This document shows, piece by piece, positions 12,001-18,800 of a stretch of DNA of 64,000 bases (the first letter of the stretch is position 1; each line of letters begins with the position of its first letter). This DNA is from DATMER01 sp040349255 (GTDB lineage Bacteria > Acidobacteriota > Thermoanaerobaculia > Multivoradales > UBA5704): positions 1 through 64,000 of the forward strand of contig JBEQUE010000085.1 in NCBI GenBank assembly GCA_040349255.1. Reading direction: 5' to 3'. The notes below the pieces were generated by a model that searched no databases, was not told where the DNA came from, and saw only the letters and a list, made by a program, of their open reading frames with translations. The position numbers were made by a program, and so were the translations under genes.

Positions 12001-13065
12001 CTGCGGCAGGTGAACATGGAAGGGGTTCCGCTGCCGAAGTACCGCTATCCCTCGGCGGGAAACCTCTACCCGGTGCAGGTCTACCTCTACGTCAAGCCGG
12101 GCCGGATCGAGGGCGTCCCCGGCGGGAGCTACTACTACCATCCGAAGGACCATCGCCTCGTCCTCCTGCGGGAGGGCGCCTGGATCGAGCGCGGCGTCTA
12201 CGGCGCGAACAACCAGCCGGTGTTCGATCAGTCGGCCTTCGCCGTCTTCCTGGTCGGCCGGATGAGCGCCATCACCCCGGTATACGGCGACCTGGCGCGC
12301 GACTTCTGCCTCCTGGAGGCGGGGTACGTCAGCCAGCTCCTGATGAGCGCGGCGCCCGAGCACGAGCTCGGGCTCTGTCCGATCGGCACCGTGGACTTCG
12401 AGCGGGTCCGGGCGTCCTTCGGTCTGGAGGAGAGCCACGTGTTCCTCCATGGCCACGTGGGCGGACGGATCGAGCCCGACCGCGCGCCCGTCCGGATCTC
12501 CCTCCCGATCGCGAGCGGCGCCGGCGTCTCTCTTCCGGTCGCGCCGGAGACCGTGCCGGCAGGGAGCGAGGAGTGGAGCCAGGTGTTGCGGACCGCACTG
12601 CGCGGACGGCTGCCCGACTACATGGTGCCCGCCGTCTTCATGACGCTCGAGACCCTGCCCCTCACCTCGAACGGCAAGGTGGACCGGCGGGCCCTCCCCC
12701 TGCCGGAGCAGATCGGCGGCGAGGTCGAGAGGGTCTACACCCCGCCGGGGAGCCCCATCGAGCGGACTCTTGCCGGGATCTGGGCGGAGCTCCTGCGGGT
12801 CGAGCGCGTGGGCATCCACGACAACTTCTTCGAGCTGGGCGGGGACTCCGTGCTCGGCATCCAGGTCATCTCCAGGGCGGCGCAGGCGGGCCTCACGATC
12901 AGCACCCGCCAACTGTTCGGGAACCAGACGATCGCCGAGCTCGCTCCCCTGATCACGGCGGCCGGAGGCCTCGGCGACGCCGGGGCCCTCGACCCGGAGC
13001 TGAGCGCGGGCGACCTCGAAGAGCTGATCGCCGAGTTCGGCGGGCTGGAGCCGGAGCAGGGATGA
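1..13065 (+). CDS. NRPS-1, 5'-partial: (C)-A-T-C-A-T-Cy-A-T-Cy-A[Ox]-T
   Basis: Non-ribosomal peptide synthetase cut by the window start inside a condensation (C) domain. Domains by nucleotide: C remnant 1-830; A1 880-2310 with TSGSTGRPKG near 1305; T1 (GGHS 2440); C 2620-3960 (HHIAGDG 3022); A2 3990-5490; T2 (GGHS about 5620); heterocyclisation Cy1 5800-7130 (DALIWDAWS at 6220, the DxxxxDxxS signature in place of HHxxxDG); A3 7200-8690; T3 (GGNS 8827); Cy2 9025-10370 (DILLVDAWS 9433); A4 10390-11760 and 12550-12700; T4 (GGDS 12838). A SagB/McbC-like FMN oxidase (Ox) is inserted in A4 at about 11800-12515 (RRSHRRF, SAGNLYPVQVYLYV). Pocket codes read by eye against GrsA: A1 DAWFLGNVV (a known Leu code), A2 DSTKVGHVG (close to Asp DLTKVGHIG), A3 and A4 DLWNLSLIW (Cys DLYNLSLIW with W for Y). 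Inference: adds Leu, Asp-like, Cys, Cys, making tandem thiazolines of which at least one is oxidised to thiazole. Ends in an acidic tail that may dock to NRPS-2. Stop overlaps the next ATG (ATGA). Confidence 0.95.
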   Translation, partial: PVQYADFAAWQRERLSGEALDAELAWWRERLAGAPPVLDLPSDRPRPAVRTSRGTTLSSLLPAELAQELGRLGQRHGATLFMTLLAGFAALLSRYADRDDILVGSPVANRRRVELEGLIGFFVNTLVLRLGLSGPPSFSRLVEQAREVVREALQHQDLPFERLVEDLEPRRDLSHAPVVQVLFQLEEEEPRAIAIPGLELRPLSLTSGVARADLTVSATRGAGGLAIAAEASSDLFEPATVARLLEHFGNLLAGAAGDPELPVGDLPLLGAEERRQILEEWSRTAEAPPDARPVHERVAAAARANPGALAVELGGERLTYGELDGRADRLAARLRRAGVGVESRVAVHVERGPEMAVAFLAVLKAGGAYVPLDPEQPGERLALMIEDAGADVLLTSRAAPSVLTAGQVVFLDEAGDGPPPGETPPEALAYLIFTSGSTGRPKGVAVPHSALSNLVQWHLEAFGVTPADRVAQVAGLGFDASVWEIWPCLAAGASLHLVPGEIRTAPEAVRRWLVAERITVAFLPTPLAEAVLALPDPEWGSLRVLLTGGDRLRLPAPAPAAPALVNNYGPTENAVVATSGVVAPGSPAGSLPPIGRPVSRVRAHVLDRRGLPVPALVAGELWLGGASLARGYFGRPDLTAERFLPDPFGEGGRLYRTGDLVRWRRDGGLEYLGRADQQVKVRGVRIEPGEIEAALAAHPAVREAVVVAGEDLAGDRRLVAYVAAEASSAGELRSFLGARLPAAMVPSAFVFLDRLPLTPNGKVDRRALPAPEGSGEAERYVAPGTSVEELLAGIWSEILSVARVGAGDDFFALGGHSLLATRVVSAVRRTFGVELPLRALFEAPILADLARRVEAALRDGTEAATPALRPVPRDGTLPLSFSQERLWFVDQLQPGTAVYNLPVFFRVDGRLSARLLEAVLSEVVRRHEVLRTRFEAVDGAPRQRIEPARPFPVPVADLSGLVAEARSSELARLAGEEARRPFDLQEGRLLRVVLVDLGEEQAVLFNLHHIAGDGWSMGVLTREVVALYGAFRAGKPSPLAEPAVQYADFAAWQRQWLSGPALERQVAYWRERLAGVPAVLDLPVDRPRPPAQDFRGGRLTLRLPREFSEALRDQGRREGVTLFMLLLAAFEALLSRHTRQDMLAVGTPIANRHREETEGLIGFFVNTLALTGDLRGDPTWRELLARSREASLGAYAHQDLPFEKLVEELEPQRDLSTSPLFQVMLVLQNTPREALELPGLRLEPLESDTGTAKFDLTLTVHDDGESLAASLNYRTGLFETATARRLLERFEWLLAGAAASPEARVRALPLLSREERAQLLVSWNATATETTRRDACLHELISAQAARTPEAVAVRCEDRALSYRELEREAGRLALYLRGLGVGPEVPVGLLMEQSLEGIVGLLGILQAGGAYVPLDPEAPAERLAAIVEDAGLSLVVTRGAAREVPLAGSRTIRLDELPEGDGTPESLSSPSNLAYVLYTSGSTGRPKGVMVEHRSVVNYSLAIVEKLGLGPGASFAQVQPLTVDSCVTAIFPPLLSGGSVHTVTRQRALDAGALCEILGRHPADGMKIAPSHLSALLAAAPEGPLLPRRWLVVGGEPSQLAWLRRLRAEAPERAVFNHYGPTEATVGMLMYPVEELPEPGFSQAAPVGRPLANCQGYLLDSELAPVPPGTLGQLYIGGDCVARGYLGRPDLTAERFLPDPYAAEPGGRLYDSGDLMRHTAEGDLVFFGRLDHQVKIRGFRIELGEIEAAVARHPGVREAVVRVWEEAPGRNGLVAYVVTREGAAAVDARELRRFLADRLPDVMLPSAVVALADLPRTPHGKLDLKALPAPLPAEGEAENAAPRTPAEERMAGIWSAVLARAPIGIHDNFFESGGHSLLAIQLVAQVRQAFGVDLPLRTLFEAPTVAELAAKVAVARAGRSAEETVLDLPTILPDRGYRHEPFPLNEVQQAYWVGRSQAFELGNSSTYSYTELESEDLDLDRLEWVINRLIERHSMLRAIVLPTGEQQILERVPPFRIPVEDLRGLTAGEAEARLAALRQGLAQQVLPADRWPLFDLRATLLPGGRIRLHLGRDALIWDAWSFRILRRDLAALYRDPDADLPVLDLSFRDYVLAERALESTALYQRSRGYWTDRLPTLPPAPELPLARPPGSLASPRFVRRAGMMEPERWSRLKSRGHQLGLTPSGLVLAAFSEVLAAWSRSPRLTINLTLFRRLPMHPEVDELIGDFTSLTLLEVDAARGGSFELRARAVQERLWDDLDHPYFSGLKVLRELVRLRGGAPGDVLMPVVLTSTLTMPANDTPAAPAAGGLAVEGGYSISRTSQVWLDHQVSEARGALRFNWDAVEDLFPPGLLDDMFGAYCRLLERLADGEEAWQATSLGLPPTAQEELRARVNATAEPLSDALLHTLVSARAAAQPDHPAVVSGDRVLSYAQLERLSTRLGRRLRELGARPNELVAVVMEKGWKQAVAVLAVLKSGAAYLPLDPALPPERLRFLLEQGEARLALTQPWLLESLSWPSGVKPIAVEAGAEEGEPEPLTPVQGPRDLAYVIFTSGSTGVPKGVMIEHEGAVNTVLDVNRRFGIGPEDRVLALSSLSFDLSVWDLFGVLAAGGTVVMPDPSGLRDPEHWAERMERWGVTLWNTVPALMEMLTEYTSGRASPGSLRLVLLSGDWIALDLPDRVRHLWPGAEVISLGGATEASIWSILYPIGEVEPDWKSIPYGRPMVNQTFHVLDERLESRPVWVPGDLFIGGVGLARGYWRDAEKTKRSFAVHPRTGERLYRTGDKGRWLPDGTIEFLGREDTQVKIQGYRVELGEIEAALESHPEVRSAVVSAVGPERGARRLVAYVVPRGGEAPELEAVRSFLRAALPEYMVPAALIVLPGLPLTANGKVDRKALPVPELASQEPEDASSVPRTAVEERLVELWKSLLGIDQVGIHDSLFQLGGNSLTSIQLLVRVREAYGVDVPLRSLFEEPTVAGLAAQVDRLRAAGEGEAPAVGTDIPAVAPDPEALHLSFPLNDVQQAYWIGRSNAFDLGNVASHGYLELEFADLDVARFERAFRRLIRHHPMLRALVTPDGQQRILETVPPYRVEVLDLAGCAGPEAAPRLAEVRETLSHQILPVGSWPLFDVRASRLPGGRVRLHCSVDILLVDAWSSLLLFRQMGQLYADPAAPLPPCDLSFRDYILAEIAFKESAIYRRSREYWLQRLESLPPAPDLPLSRTPGSLDQPRFTRRHAGLGAERWSRLKGRAAEAGLTPSGVLLAAFSEVLAAWSRSPRFSLNITTFSRLPFHPHVNEIVGDFTSLTLLEVDASGDRPFRTRARAIQEQLWKDLEHRFFSGIRALREIARHRGRGSGALMPVVFTSTLFGAERRSGEEPADPAQIRGEVAYAISQTPQVYLDHQVSETRGALRFNWDSVEELFPAGLLDDLFGAYCRLLERLADGEEAWQAASLGLPPTAQEELRARANATAEPHSGTLLHTLVSARAAAQPDWPAVVSGERVVSYGELERLSTRLGRQLRELGARPNELVAVVMEKGWEQAAAVLAVLKSGAAYLPIDPSLPPERLRFLLEQGEARLALTQPRRLASVEWPEGVKALAVEGVEDGGPEEPLEPVQGPRDLAYVIFTSGSTGVPKGVMIEHEGAVNTVLDVNRRFGVGPEDRVLALSSLSFDLSVWDLFGVLAAGGTVVMPDPSGLRDPEHWTERMERWGVTLWNTVPALMEMLTQYAADRARPGNLRLALLSGDWIALDLPERVRRLWPGAEVISLGGATEASIWSILYPIGEVEAGWKSIPYGLPMVNQTFQVLDERLEPRPVWVPGDLYIGGAGLARGYWRDAEKTERSFVFQPRTGERLYRTGDKGRWLGDGTIEFLGREDTQVKIQGYRVELGEIEAALESHPEVRSAVVSAVGPERGARRLVAYVVPQRTVAAPPVAAPAPRLDSYVDILEFKLSEPGLRRDPGSSVLQLDEPAADETLARIYATRRSHRRFLEQPISRTSLGHLLSALRQVNMEGVPLPKYRYPSAGNLYPVQVYLYVKPGRIEGVPGGSYYYHPKDHRLVLLREGAWIERGVYGANNQPVFDQSAFAVFLVGRMSAITPVYGDLARDFCLLEAGYVSQLLMSAAPEHELGLCPIGTVDFERVRASFGLEESHVFLHGHVGGRIEPDRAPVRISLPIASGAGVSLPVAPETVPAGSEEWSQVLRTALRGRLPDYMVPAVFMTLETLPLTSNGKVDRRALPLPEQIGGEVERVYTPPGSPIERTLAGIWAELLRVERVGIHDNFFELGGDSVLGIQVISRAAQAGLTISTRQLFGNQTIAELAPLITAAGGLGDAGALDPELSAGDLEELIAEFGGLEPEQG

Positions 13066-16000
13066 GCGGGAAGGGCAACTTCGAGACCGCCTACGCCCTG
13101 TCTCCCCTGCAGGAGGGGCTGCTGTTCCATGCCCTGTACGCGCCGCAGGAGGGGGTCTACCTGGACCAGTTGAGCTGGCTCCTGGACGGTCCCGAGCCCC
13201 TCGACACCGCGGCCTTGAGAAACGCCTGGCGGCGGGTGGTGGAGCGGCACGCGGTGCTGCGCACCGCGTTCTCCTGGAAACGCCGGGGCTCTCCTCTCCA
13301 GGCGGTGTTGCGCCGCGTGGAGGTACCCGTCGAGGAGCACGACTGGACCTCGATCCCCGAAGCCGGCCGGCGCGAGCGACTGCAGGACTTCCTGCGGGCG
13401 GACCGCAGCCGGGGCTTCGACTTCGCCCGCCCGCCGCTTCTGCGGGTGGCCCTGATGCGGCTTTCGGAGCGCACCTGGCGCTGCGTCCTCACCTACCACC
13501 ACGTGCTGATGGACGCATGGTCGCTCTCGCTGGTGCTCCGCGAGGTGTTCGCCTTCTATGCCGCTTTCCGCCAGGGGCGGGATCTCCAACTCCCTCTGCC
13601 ACGCCCCTACGCCGAGTACATCGCGTGGCTGCGCCGGCAGGACCTGTCGCTGGCCGAGGCGTTCTGGCGTCGGGAGCTGGCGGGATTCAGCGCCCCGACC
13701 CGGCTGTGGGTCGACGCCGTTCCCGGCCGGGCCGACCGGGAGGAGGGCTACGCGAGCCGCACCCGCCACCTCTCCGAGGGAGCCACCGCGGCGCTGAACG
13801 GCTTCGCGCGCCGGAACCGCCTGACGGTCAACAACCTGCTCCAGGCGGCCTGGGGGCTGCTGCTCTCCCGCTACAGCTCCGACCGCGACGTCGTCTTCGG
13901 GGCCACGGTCTCGGGCCGCCCGGACGACCTGCCCGGCGTCGAGTCCATGGTCGGGCTCTTCATCAACACCCTGCCGTTCCGGGTGCGGATGGAGCCGGAG
14001 AGCGAGCTGCTGCCCTGGGTCCGGGAGATTCAGGCGCGCCAGGTGGAGCTGCGGCAGTTCGAGTTCAGCCCCCTGGTCGAGGTCCAGGGCTGGAGCGAGG
14101 TGCCGCGGAGCCTGCCGCTCTTCGAAACCATCCTGGTGTTCGAGAACGCCACGATGCTCTCCGCCTCTGGCCCCGCGGACGCGACAGGCGCCGAGGTGCG
14201 GGACCTCACCTACGAGCCGAGGTCGAGCTATGCCGCGAGCCTGATGGTGGCTCCCGGCGCGCGGCTCTCGCTGCGCATCCTCCATCCCTGCGACCGCCTG
14301 GACGCCGCGACGGTGGGCCGCATGCTCGGCCATCTGGCGACCCTGCTGGAGTCGATGCCGGAGGGCGGCGACCGGCGCCTGCCGGACCTCCCTCTCCTGA
14401 CCGCGGTCGAGCGGGAACAACTGCTCGCCGAGTGGCAGGACACCGCGTCCGGAGCCGTCCGGCAGGGCTCGATCCACGATCTCTTCCTCCGGCAGGCGGA
14501 GCGCGCGCCCGAGGCGCCGGCGGTCCTCTTCGGGGACGAGGTGGTGACCTATGGCGATCTGCGCCGGCGATCGAACCGCCTGGCCTGCCATCTGCGCTCG
14601 ATCCTCGGGCACGGCGCGCTCGTCGGCATCCTTCTGGACCGTTCGGCCGACCTGGTCACGGCGGTGCTCGGGGTGCTCGAAGCGGGGTGCGCCTACGTGC
14701 CGATCGACGTGAGCTTCCCCCGGGCGCGCTTGCAGTGGATCCTGGGCTCGCTGGCCGTGCCGTGCGTGATCACGGAAGGCGCCCGCCTGGAGACTCTGCG
14801 GGAGCTGGAGCCCGATCTGCCGGATCTCCGGGACGTGGTCTGCCTGGACGGGACGGAGACCGACTGGCGTCGAGGCGACGAGCCGGCCGGGCAGGTGGGG
14901 CCGGAGGATCTGGCCTACATCATCTTCACCTCCGGCTCGACCGGGAACCCCAAGGGGGTGATGGTCCGCCACGAGCCGGTGCTCAACCTCATCGAGTGGG
15001 TCAACCGCACCTTCGGCGTGGGACCGGCGGACCGGGTCCTGTTCATCACCTCCCTGACCTTCGACCTGTCGGTCTACGACATCTTCGGCATCCTGGCCGC
15101 GGGCGGATCGATCCGGGTGGCGTCGAGCGCCGAGGTCCGGGAGCCGCGGCAGCTCCTGCGCGCCCTGCTCGAAGAGCCGATCACCTTCTGGGACTCGGCG
15201 CCGGCGGCGCTGCAGCAGCTTGTCCCCTTCCTGGCCGGAGAGGGGAGGGGAGGCGCGGAGCCTCCCGCCCTCCGGCTCGTCTTCCTGAGCGGCGACTGGA
15301 TTCCGGTCGGTCTGCCCGGCCCGATCCGGGAGACCTTCCCTGGTGCGCGGATCGTGGGACTGGGCGGCGCGACCGAAGCCACGGTGTGGTCGAACTCCTT
15401 CCCCATCCAGGAGGTCGACCCGTCCTGGGTGAGCATTCCCTACGGCCGGCCGATGCAGGACGCGCGCTACCTGGTGCTCGACGAGGCGCTCTCTCCCTGC
15501 CCGGTCGGCGTGCCGGGCGACCTCTACATCGGCGGGGTCTGCCTCGCCTCCGGCTATGCCGGCGAGCCCGCCCTGACCGCCGGGAAGTTCGTGCCGGACC
15601 CCTTCTCCGCGGAGCCGGGTGCGCGACTCTACCGGACCGGGGACCGCGCGCGCTTCTGGCCGGACGGGTTGATCGAGTTCCTCGGCCGCCTCGACCAGCA
15701 GGTCAAGATCCGGGGCTTCCGGATCGAGCTCGGGGAGATCGAGGCGGTGCTCGGCCGGCATCCGGCCGTGCGGGAGGCCGTGGTGCTCGCCCGCGAAGAC
15801 CGCGCCGGCGACCGGCGGCTGGTGGCCTATGTCGTGCCCTGCCAGGGCTGCGAGGCCCGTCCGGTCGATCTGCGGAGCTTCCTGGCCGAGAGCCTGCCCG
15901 AGCCCATGTTGCCGTCGGCCTTCGTCGTCCTCGAGGCGCTGCCGGTCACGAGCAACGGCAAGCTGGACCGCCGGGCCCTGCCGGAACCGGACCAGCCAAC

Positions 16001-17660
16001 GGAGGGGAGCGCGGACGCCAGCCTCTTCCGGACTCCGACGGAAGAGCTGCTGGCCGGCCTCTGGGCCGAGACCCTGGGACTGGGCGCGGTCGGCGTCCAG
16101 GACAACTTCTTCGACCTCGGCGGGCACTCGCTGCGGGCCACCCAGGTCGTCTCCCGCATCCGCGAGACCTTCGGGGCCGAGCTCGGTGTGCGCAGCGTCT
16201 TCGAGGCGCCCACCGTCGCGGAGCTGGCGCTCAGGATCGACGAGGCGCGGGCCGGCGGGCCGGAGGCGCCGGCGGTCGAGCGCCTTGCCGGCCGCTCGGC
16301 CGCGCCCCTCTCCTTCACCCAGCGCCGTCTCTGGTTCCTGGAGCAGATGGCCGCGGGAGATCCCGCCTATCAGATCCCCTTCGCCATGCGCTTCCAGGGC
16401 CGGCTCGACGTCCTGGCCCTCGACGCCGCCCTGGCCGCGGTAGTACAGCGCCATGAGTCCTTGCGCACCGTCTTCAGAGTGCTGGGCGACGAGCCGGTCC
16501 AACTCGTCGGTCCGGACGGTGGTTCCTCCCTGCTTCTGGCCGATCTCGCGGCCCTTCCCGAGGCTTTGCGGGAGCCGGAGGCGCGCGCCCGGGTGCGGGC
16601 GCAGGTGCAGAGTCCGTTCGATCTCGCCCGGGGGCCTCTCCTCCGGGTGAGCCTCCTGCGCCTGGGCGAGAGCGAGCACATCCTCGTCCTGACCCTGCAT
16701 CACATCGTCTCCGACGCCTGGTCGATGGGAATCCTCTTTTCCGAGCTGGCCCGGCTCTACCGGGCGGCTGTCGAGGGGCGTCCCCTCGCCTTGCCGGACC
16801 TGCGCTACCAGTACGTGGACTACGCCGCCTGGCAGCAGAGGCTGCTGCGGCCGGAGCGCCTGGAGGCGGAGCTCGACTACTGGCGTGGGCAGCTCGCGGA
16901 CGCGCCTCCGGCCCTGGAGCTGCCGGGTGCGAGACCGCGGCCGTCGGGCGCGGGCCTGCGCGGCGGGACGGAGCCCCTCCTTCTCTCGCTCGAGCTGTCG
17001 CAGGCGCTGCGGGAGCTGAGCCGCAAGGAAGGGGTGACCCTGTTCATGATCCTGCTGGCAGGGCTCGGCGCCGTGCTCCACCACGACTCCGGATCGGATG
17101 ACGTCGTGGTCGGGACCAACCTCGCCAACCGGCACCGGGGAGAGTTCGAGGGCGTGATCGGGGCTTTCGTCAACACCCTGGCCCTGCGGCTGAGCCTGGC
17201 CGGCGATCCCACGTTCCGCGAGCTCCTCGGACGAGTCCGTGAAAGGGCCCTGGGGGCCTACGCCCATCAGGACATTCCTTTCGAACGGATCGTCGAGGAT
17301 CTGCGCAGACAGCGGCCGGACGCCACCGCGCCCCTGTTCCAGGTCATGCTCGTCCTCCAGGACGTCCCCGGCGCCGCGTCCCTGGAGATCCCGGGGCTCT
17401 CGCTGCGCTCCGTGGACCTGGAGCGCCGCTCGGCCAACTTCGACATCACGCTCTTCCTGTACACGGAGCGCGAGCGGCTGGCCGGGACGCTGGAGTACAA
17501 CGCCGGCCTCTACGACGCGCCGGACATGCGGCGGCTGGTCGAGTGCTTCCAGGAGCTTCTCCGGAAGGCCGTGGAGGACCCCGCCGTCCGGCTGTCGGAC
17601 CTGTCGCCGGCCCGCGAGACCGTGCTCGAAGGCTTCTCCGACGACCTGGAGGACTTCTGA
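13062..17660 (+). CDS. NRPS-2: C-A-T-C (ends on a condensation domain)
   Basis: 1532-aa NRPS. The ATG at 13062 overlaps the NRPS-1 stop by 4 bp, so the two are translationally coupled. Domains: C 13086-14400 with the variant core YHHVLMDAWS (13493); A5 14460-15990 with TSGSTGNPKG near 14930; T5 16020-16240 (DNFFDLGGHSL); a second C 16300-17600 (HHIVSDAWS near 16698). The protein then stops after a short acidic tail (DDLEDF). A5 pocket reads DLYDFSLVW, which resembles the Cys/Gly-type clade but is not a code I can assign. The terminal C has no A or T after it in the same protein, while NRPS-3 begins directly with an A domain; the simplest reading is a split C / A-T module. The first C opens LSPLQEGLLFHAL, a form often seen in C domains at subunit starts. 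No epimerase or methyltransferase domain is visible. Confidence 0.95.
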   Translation: MSGKGNFETAYALSPLQEGLLFHALYAPQEGVYLDQLSWLLDGPEPLDTAALRNAWRRVVERHAVLRTAFSWKRRGSPLQAVLRRVEVPVEEHDWTSIPEAGRRERLQDFLRADRSRGFDFARPPLLRVALMRLSERTWRCVLTYHHVLMDAWSLSLVLREVFAFYAAFRQGRDLQLPLPRPYAEYIAWLRRQDLSLAEAFWRRELAGFSAPTRLWVDAVPGRADREEGYASRTRHLSEGATAALNGFARRNRLTVNNLLQAAWGLLLSRYSSDRDVVFGATVSGRPDDLPGVESMVGLFINTLPFRVRMEPESELLPWVREIQARQVELRQFEFSPLVEVQGWSEVPRSLPLFETILVFENATMLSASGPADATGAEVRDLTYEPRSSYAASLMVAPGARLSLRILHPCDRLDAATVGRMLGHLATLLESMPEGGDRRLPDLPLLTAVEREQLLAEWQDTASGAVRQGSIHDLFLRQAERAPEAPAVLFGDEVVTYGDLRRRSNRLACHLRSILGHGALVGILLDRSADLVTAVLGVLEAGCAYVPIDVSFPRARLQWILGSLAVPCVITEGARLETLRELEPDLPDLRDVVCLDGTETDWRRGDEPAGQVGPEDLAYIIFTSGSTGNPKGVMVRHEPVLNLIEWVNRTFGVGPADRVLFITSLTFDLSVYDIFGILAAGGSIRVASSAEVREPRQLLRALLEEPITFWDSAPAALQQLVPFLAGEGRGGAEPPALRLVFLSGDWIPVGLPGPIRETFPGARIVGLGGATEATVWSNSFPIQEVDPSWVSIPYGRPMQDARYLVLDEALSPCPVGVPGDLYIGGVCLASGYAGEPALTAGKFVPDPFSAEPGARLYRTGDRARFWPDGLIEFLGRLDQQVKIRGFRIELGEIEAVLGRHPAVREAVVLAREDRAGDRRLVAYVVPCQGCEARPVDLRSFLAESLPEPMLPSAFVVLEALPVTSNGKLDRRALPEPDQPTEGSADASLFRTPTEELLAGLWAETLGLGAVGVQDNFFDLGGHSLRATQVVSRIRETFGAELGVRSVFEAPTVAELALRIDEARAGGPEAPAVERLAGRSAAPLSFTQRRLWFLEQMAAGDPAYQIPFAMRFQGRLDVLALDAALAAVVQRHESLRTVFRVLGDEPVQLVGPDGGSSLLLADLAALPEALREPEARARVRAQVQSPFDLARGPLLRVSLLRLGESEHILVLTLHHIVSDAWSMGILFSELARLYRAAVEGRPLALPDLRYQYVDYAAWQQRLLRPERLEAELDYWRGQLADAPPALELPGARPRPSGAGLRGGTEPLLLSLELSQALRELSRKEGVTLFMILLAGLGAVLHHDSGSDDVVVGTNLANRHRGEFEGVIGAFVNTLALRLSLAGDPTFRELLGRVRERALGAYAHQDIPFERIVEDLRRQRPDATAPLFQVMLVLQDVPGAASLEIPGLSLRSVDLERRSANFDITLFLYTERERLAGTLEYNAGLYDAPDMRRLVECFQELLRKAVEDPAVRLSDLSPARETVLEGFSDDLEDF

Positions 17661-17662
17661 CC

Positions 17663-18799
17663 ATGGACTTCGGGATCCTGTTCTTCTCCAGCGTGCCGCC
17701 GGCGGCGGAGGACGACAAGTACGCGCTCCTGATCGAGGCGGCAAAGCTCGCCGACCGGCTCGGGTTCCGCTCGGTCTGGATCCCGGAGCGTCATTTCCAC
17801 GAGTTCGGAGGGCTCTTCCCCAATCCCTCGGTCCTCGGCGCGGCCCTGGCGATGATCACGGAGAGGATCGAGATCCGCGCCGGCAGCCTGATCTCCCCCC
17901 TGCACCACACCCTGCGGATCGCAGAGGAGTGGGCGGTCCTGGACAACCTCTCCGGCGGGCGGGTGGCGATCTCCTTCGGCAGCGGCTGGAACGTCGACGA
18001 CTTCATCTTCTTCCCCGAGCGCTACGCCTCGCGCAGGGCGGTCATGCTCGAACAGATCGAGATCGTCCGCAGGCTCTGGGCGGGCGGCACGCACGTCGCC
18101 ACGAACAGCTTCGGCAAGGAGGTCGAGGTCCGGCTGTACCCGCGCCCGCTGCAGGAGAGCCTGCCCGTGTGGGTGACCTCCTCGGGCAACGCCGAGACCT
18201 TCGCCGACGCCGGAGCCATCGGGGCGAACATCCTCACGCACCTGCTGGGGCAGGACCTCGAGACGCTGCGGGGCAAGATCGACATCTACCGCTCCTCGCT
18301 AGCCGGGCACGGCTTCGATCCCGCCGCGGGCAGGGTCTCCCTCATGCTCCACACCTTCATGGCTCCGGACACGGCGGCCGTCAAGGAGAAGGTGCGCGGA
18401 CCGTTCCGCGAGTACCTGCGGTCGGCGATCAGCCTGGAGCAGATGGCGGCGGCCGGCGGAGGGGCGATCAGCGGCGGGCACCGGATCGATCCGCACTCCA
18501 TCTCGCCGGAGGTCCTGTCCGACCTGCTGGACCTGACGTTCGAGCGCTATTTCCGCTCCGCCTCCCTGCTCGGCTCGCCGGCCGACCTGCAGCCTCTCGT
18601 CCTGGATCTGGAGGAGATCGGCGTCGACGAGATCGCCTGCCTGATCGACTTCCTGGACGATCCGCCGGCCGTGCTGGAGAGCCTGCGTCACGTCGACGCG
18701 CTGCGGGCCTCGACGGCGCGGGGAGCCCGCGAGAGCGCCGTCCTGGAGCAGGTGAGCCACTTCCTGGACGACCTCGAGAGCGAAGGGAGCGGCGCCTGA
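17663..18799 (+). CDS. Luciferase-like (LLM) flavin-dependent monooxygenase of NRPS clusters
   Basis: 378 aa beginning MDFGILFFSS, two bases after the NRPS-2 stop. The bacterial-luciferase-like TIM barrel is recognisable from GFRSVWIPERHFHEFGG, the NPSVLGAALAMITERIEIRAGS strand/helix, and the SGGRVAISFGSGWN segment near residues 93-106. It closely resembles the stand-alone and embedded LLM domains often found inside NRPS/PKS clusters. The family uses reduced FMN(H2) and oxygen to hydroxylate or oxidise a substrate, often a carrier-bound one. Its place between NRPS-2 and NRPS-3, with 1-2 bp gaps on both sides, makes it a tailoring enzyme of this pathway. The substrate carbon cannot be told from sequence. 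F420 rather than FMN use is possible for some LLM relatives, but the NRPS-associated branch is usually regarded as FMN-dependent. Confidence 0.9.
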   Translation: MDFGILFFSSVPPAAEDDKYALLIEAAKLADRLGFRSVWIPERHFHEFGGLFPNPSVLGAALAMITERIEIRAGSLISPLHHTLRIAEEWAVLDNLSGGRVAISFGSGWNVDDFIFFPERYASRRAVMLEQIEIVRRLWAGGTHVATNSFGKEVEVRLYPRPLQESLPVWVTSSGNAETFADAGAIGANILTHLLGQDLETLRGKIDIYRSSLAGHGFDPAAGRVSLMLHTFMAPDTAAVKEKVRGPFREYLRSAISLEQMAAAGGGAISGGHRIDPHSISPEVLSDLLDLTFERYFRSASLLGSPADLQPLVLDLEEIGVDEIACLIDFLDDPPAVLESLRHVDALRASTARGARESAVLEQVSHFLDDLESEGSGA

Positions 18800-18800
18800 C

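Noticed and set aside
7200..12700. Siderophore (yersiniabactin/pyochelin-type) locus because of tandem Cy-Cys modules
   Set aside because: No salicylate or dihydroxybenzoate loading gene, no TonB receptor, and the rest of the line (Leu, Gly, PKS, Ala, TE) does not fit. The upstream loading part is outside the window, so this is only unlikely, not excluded.
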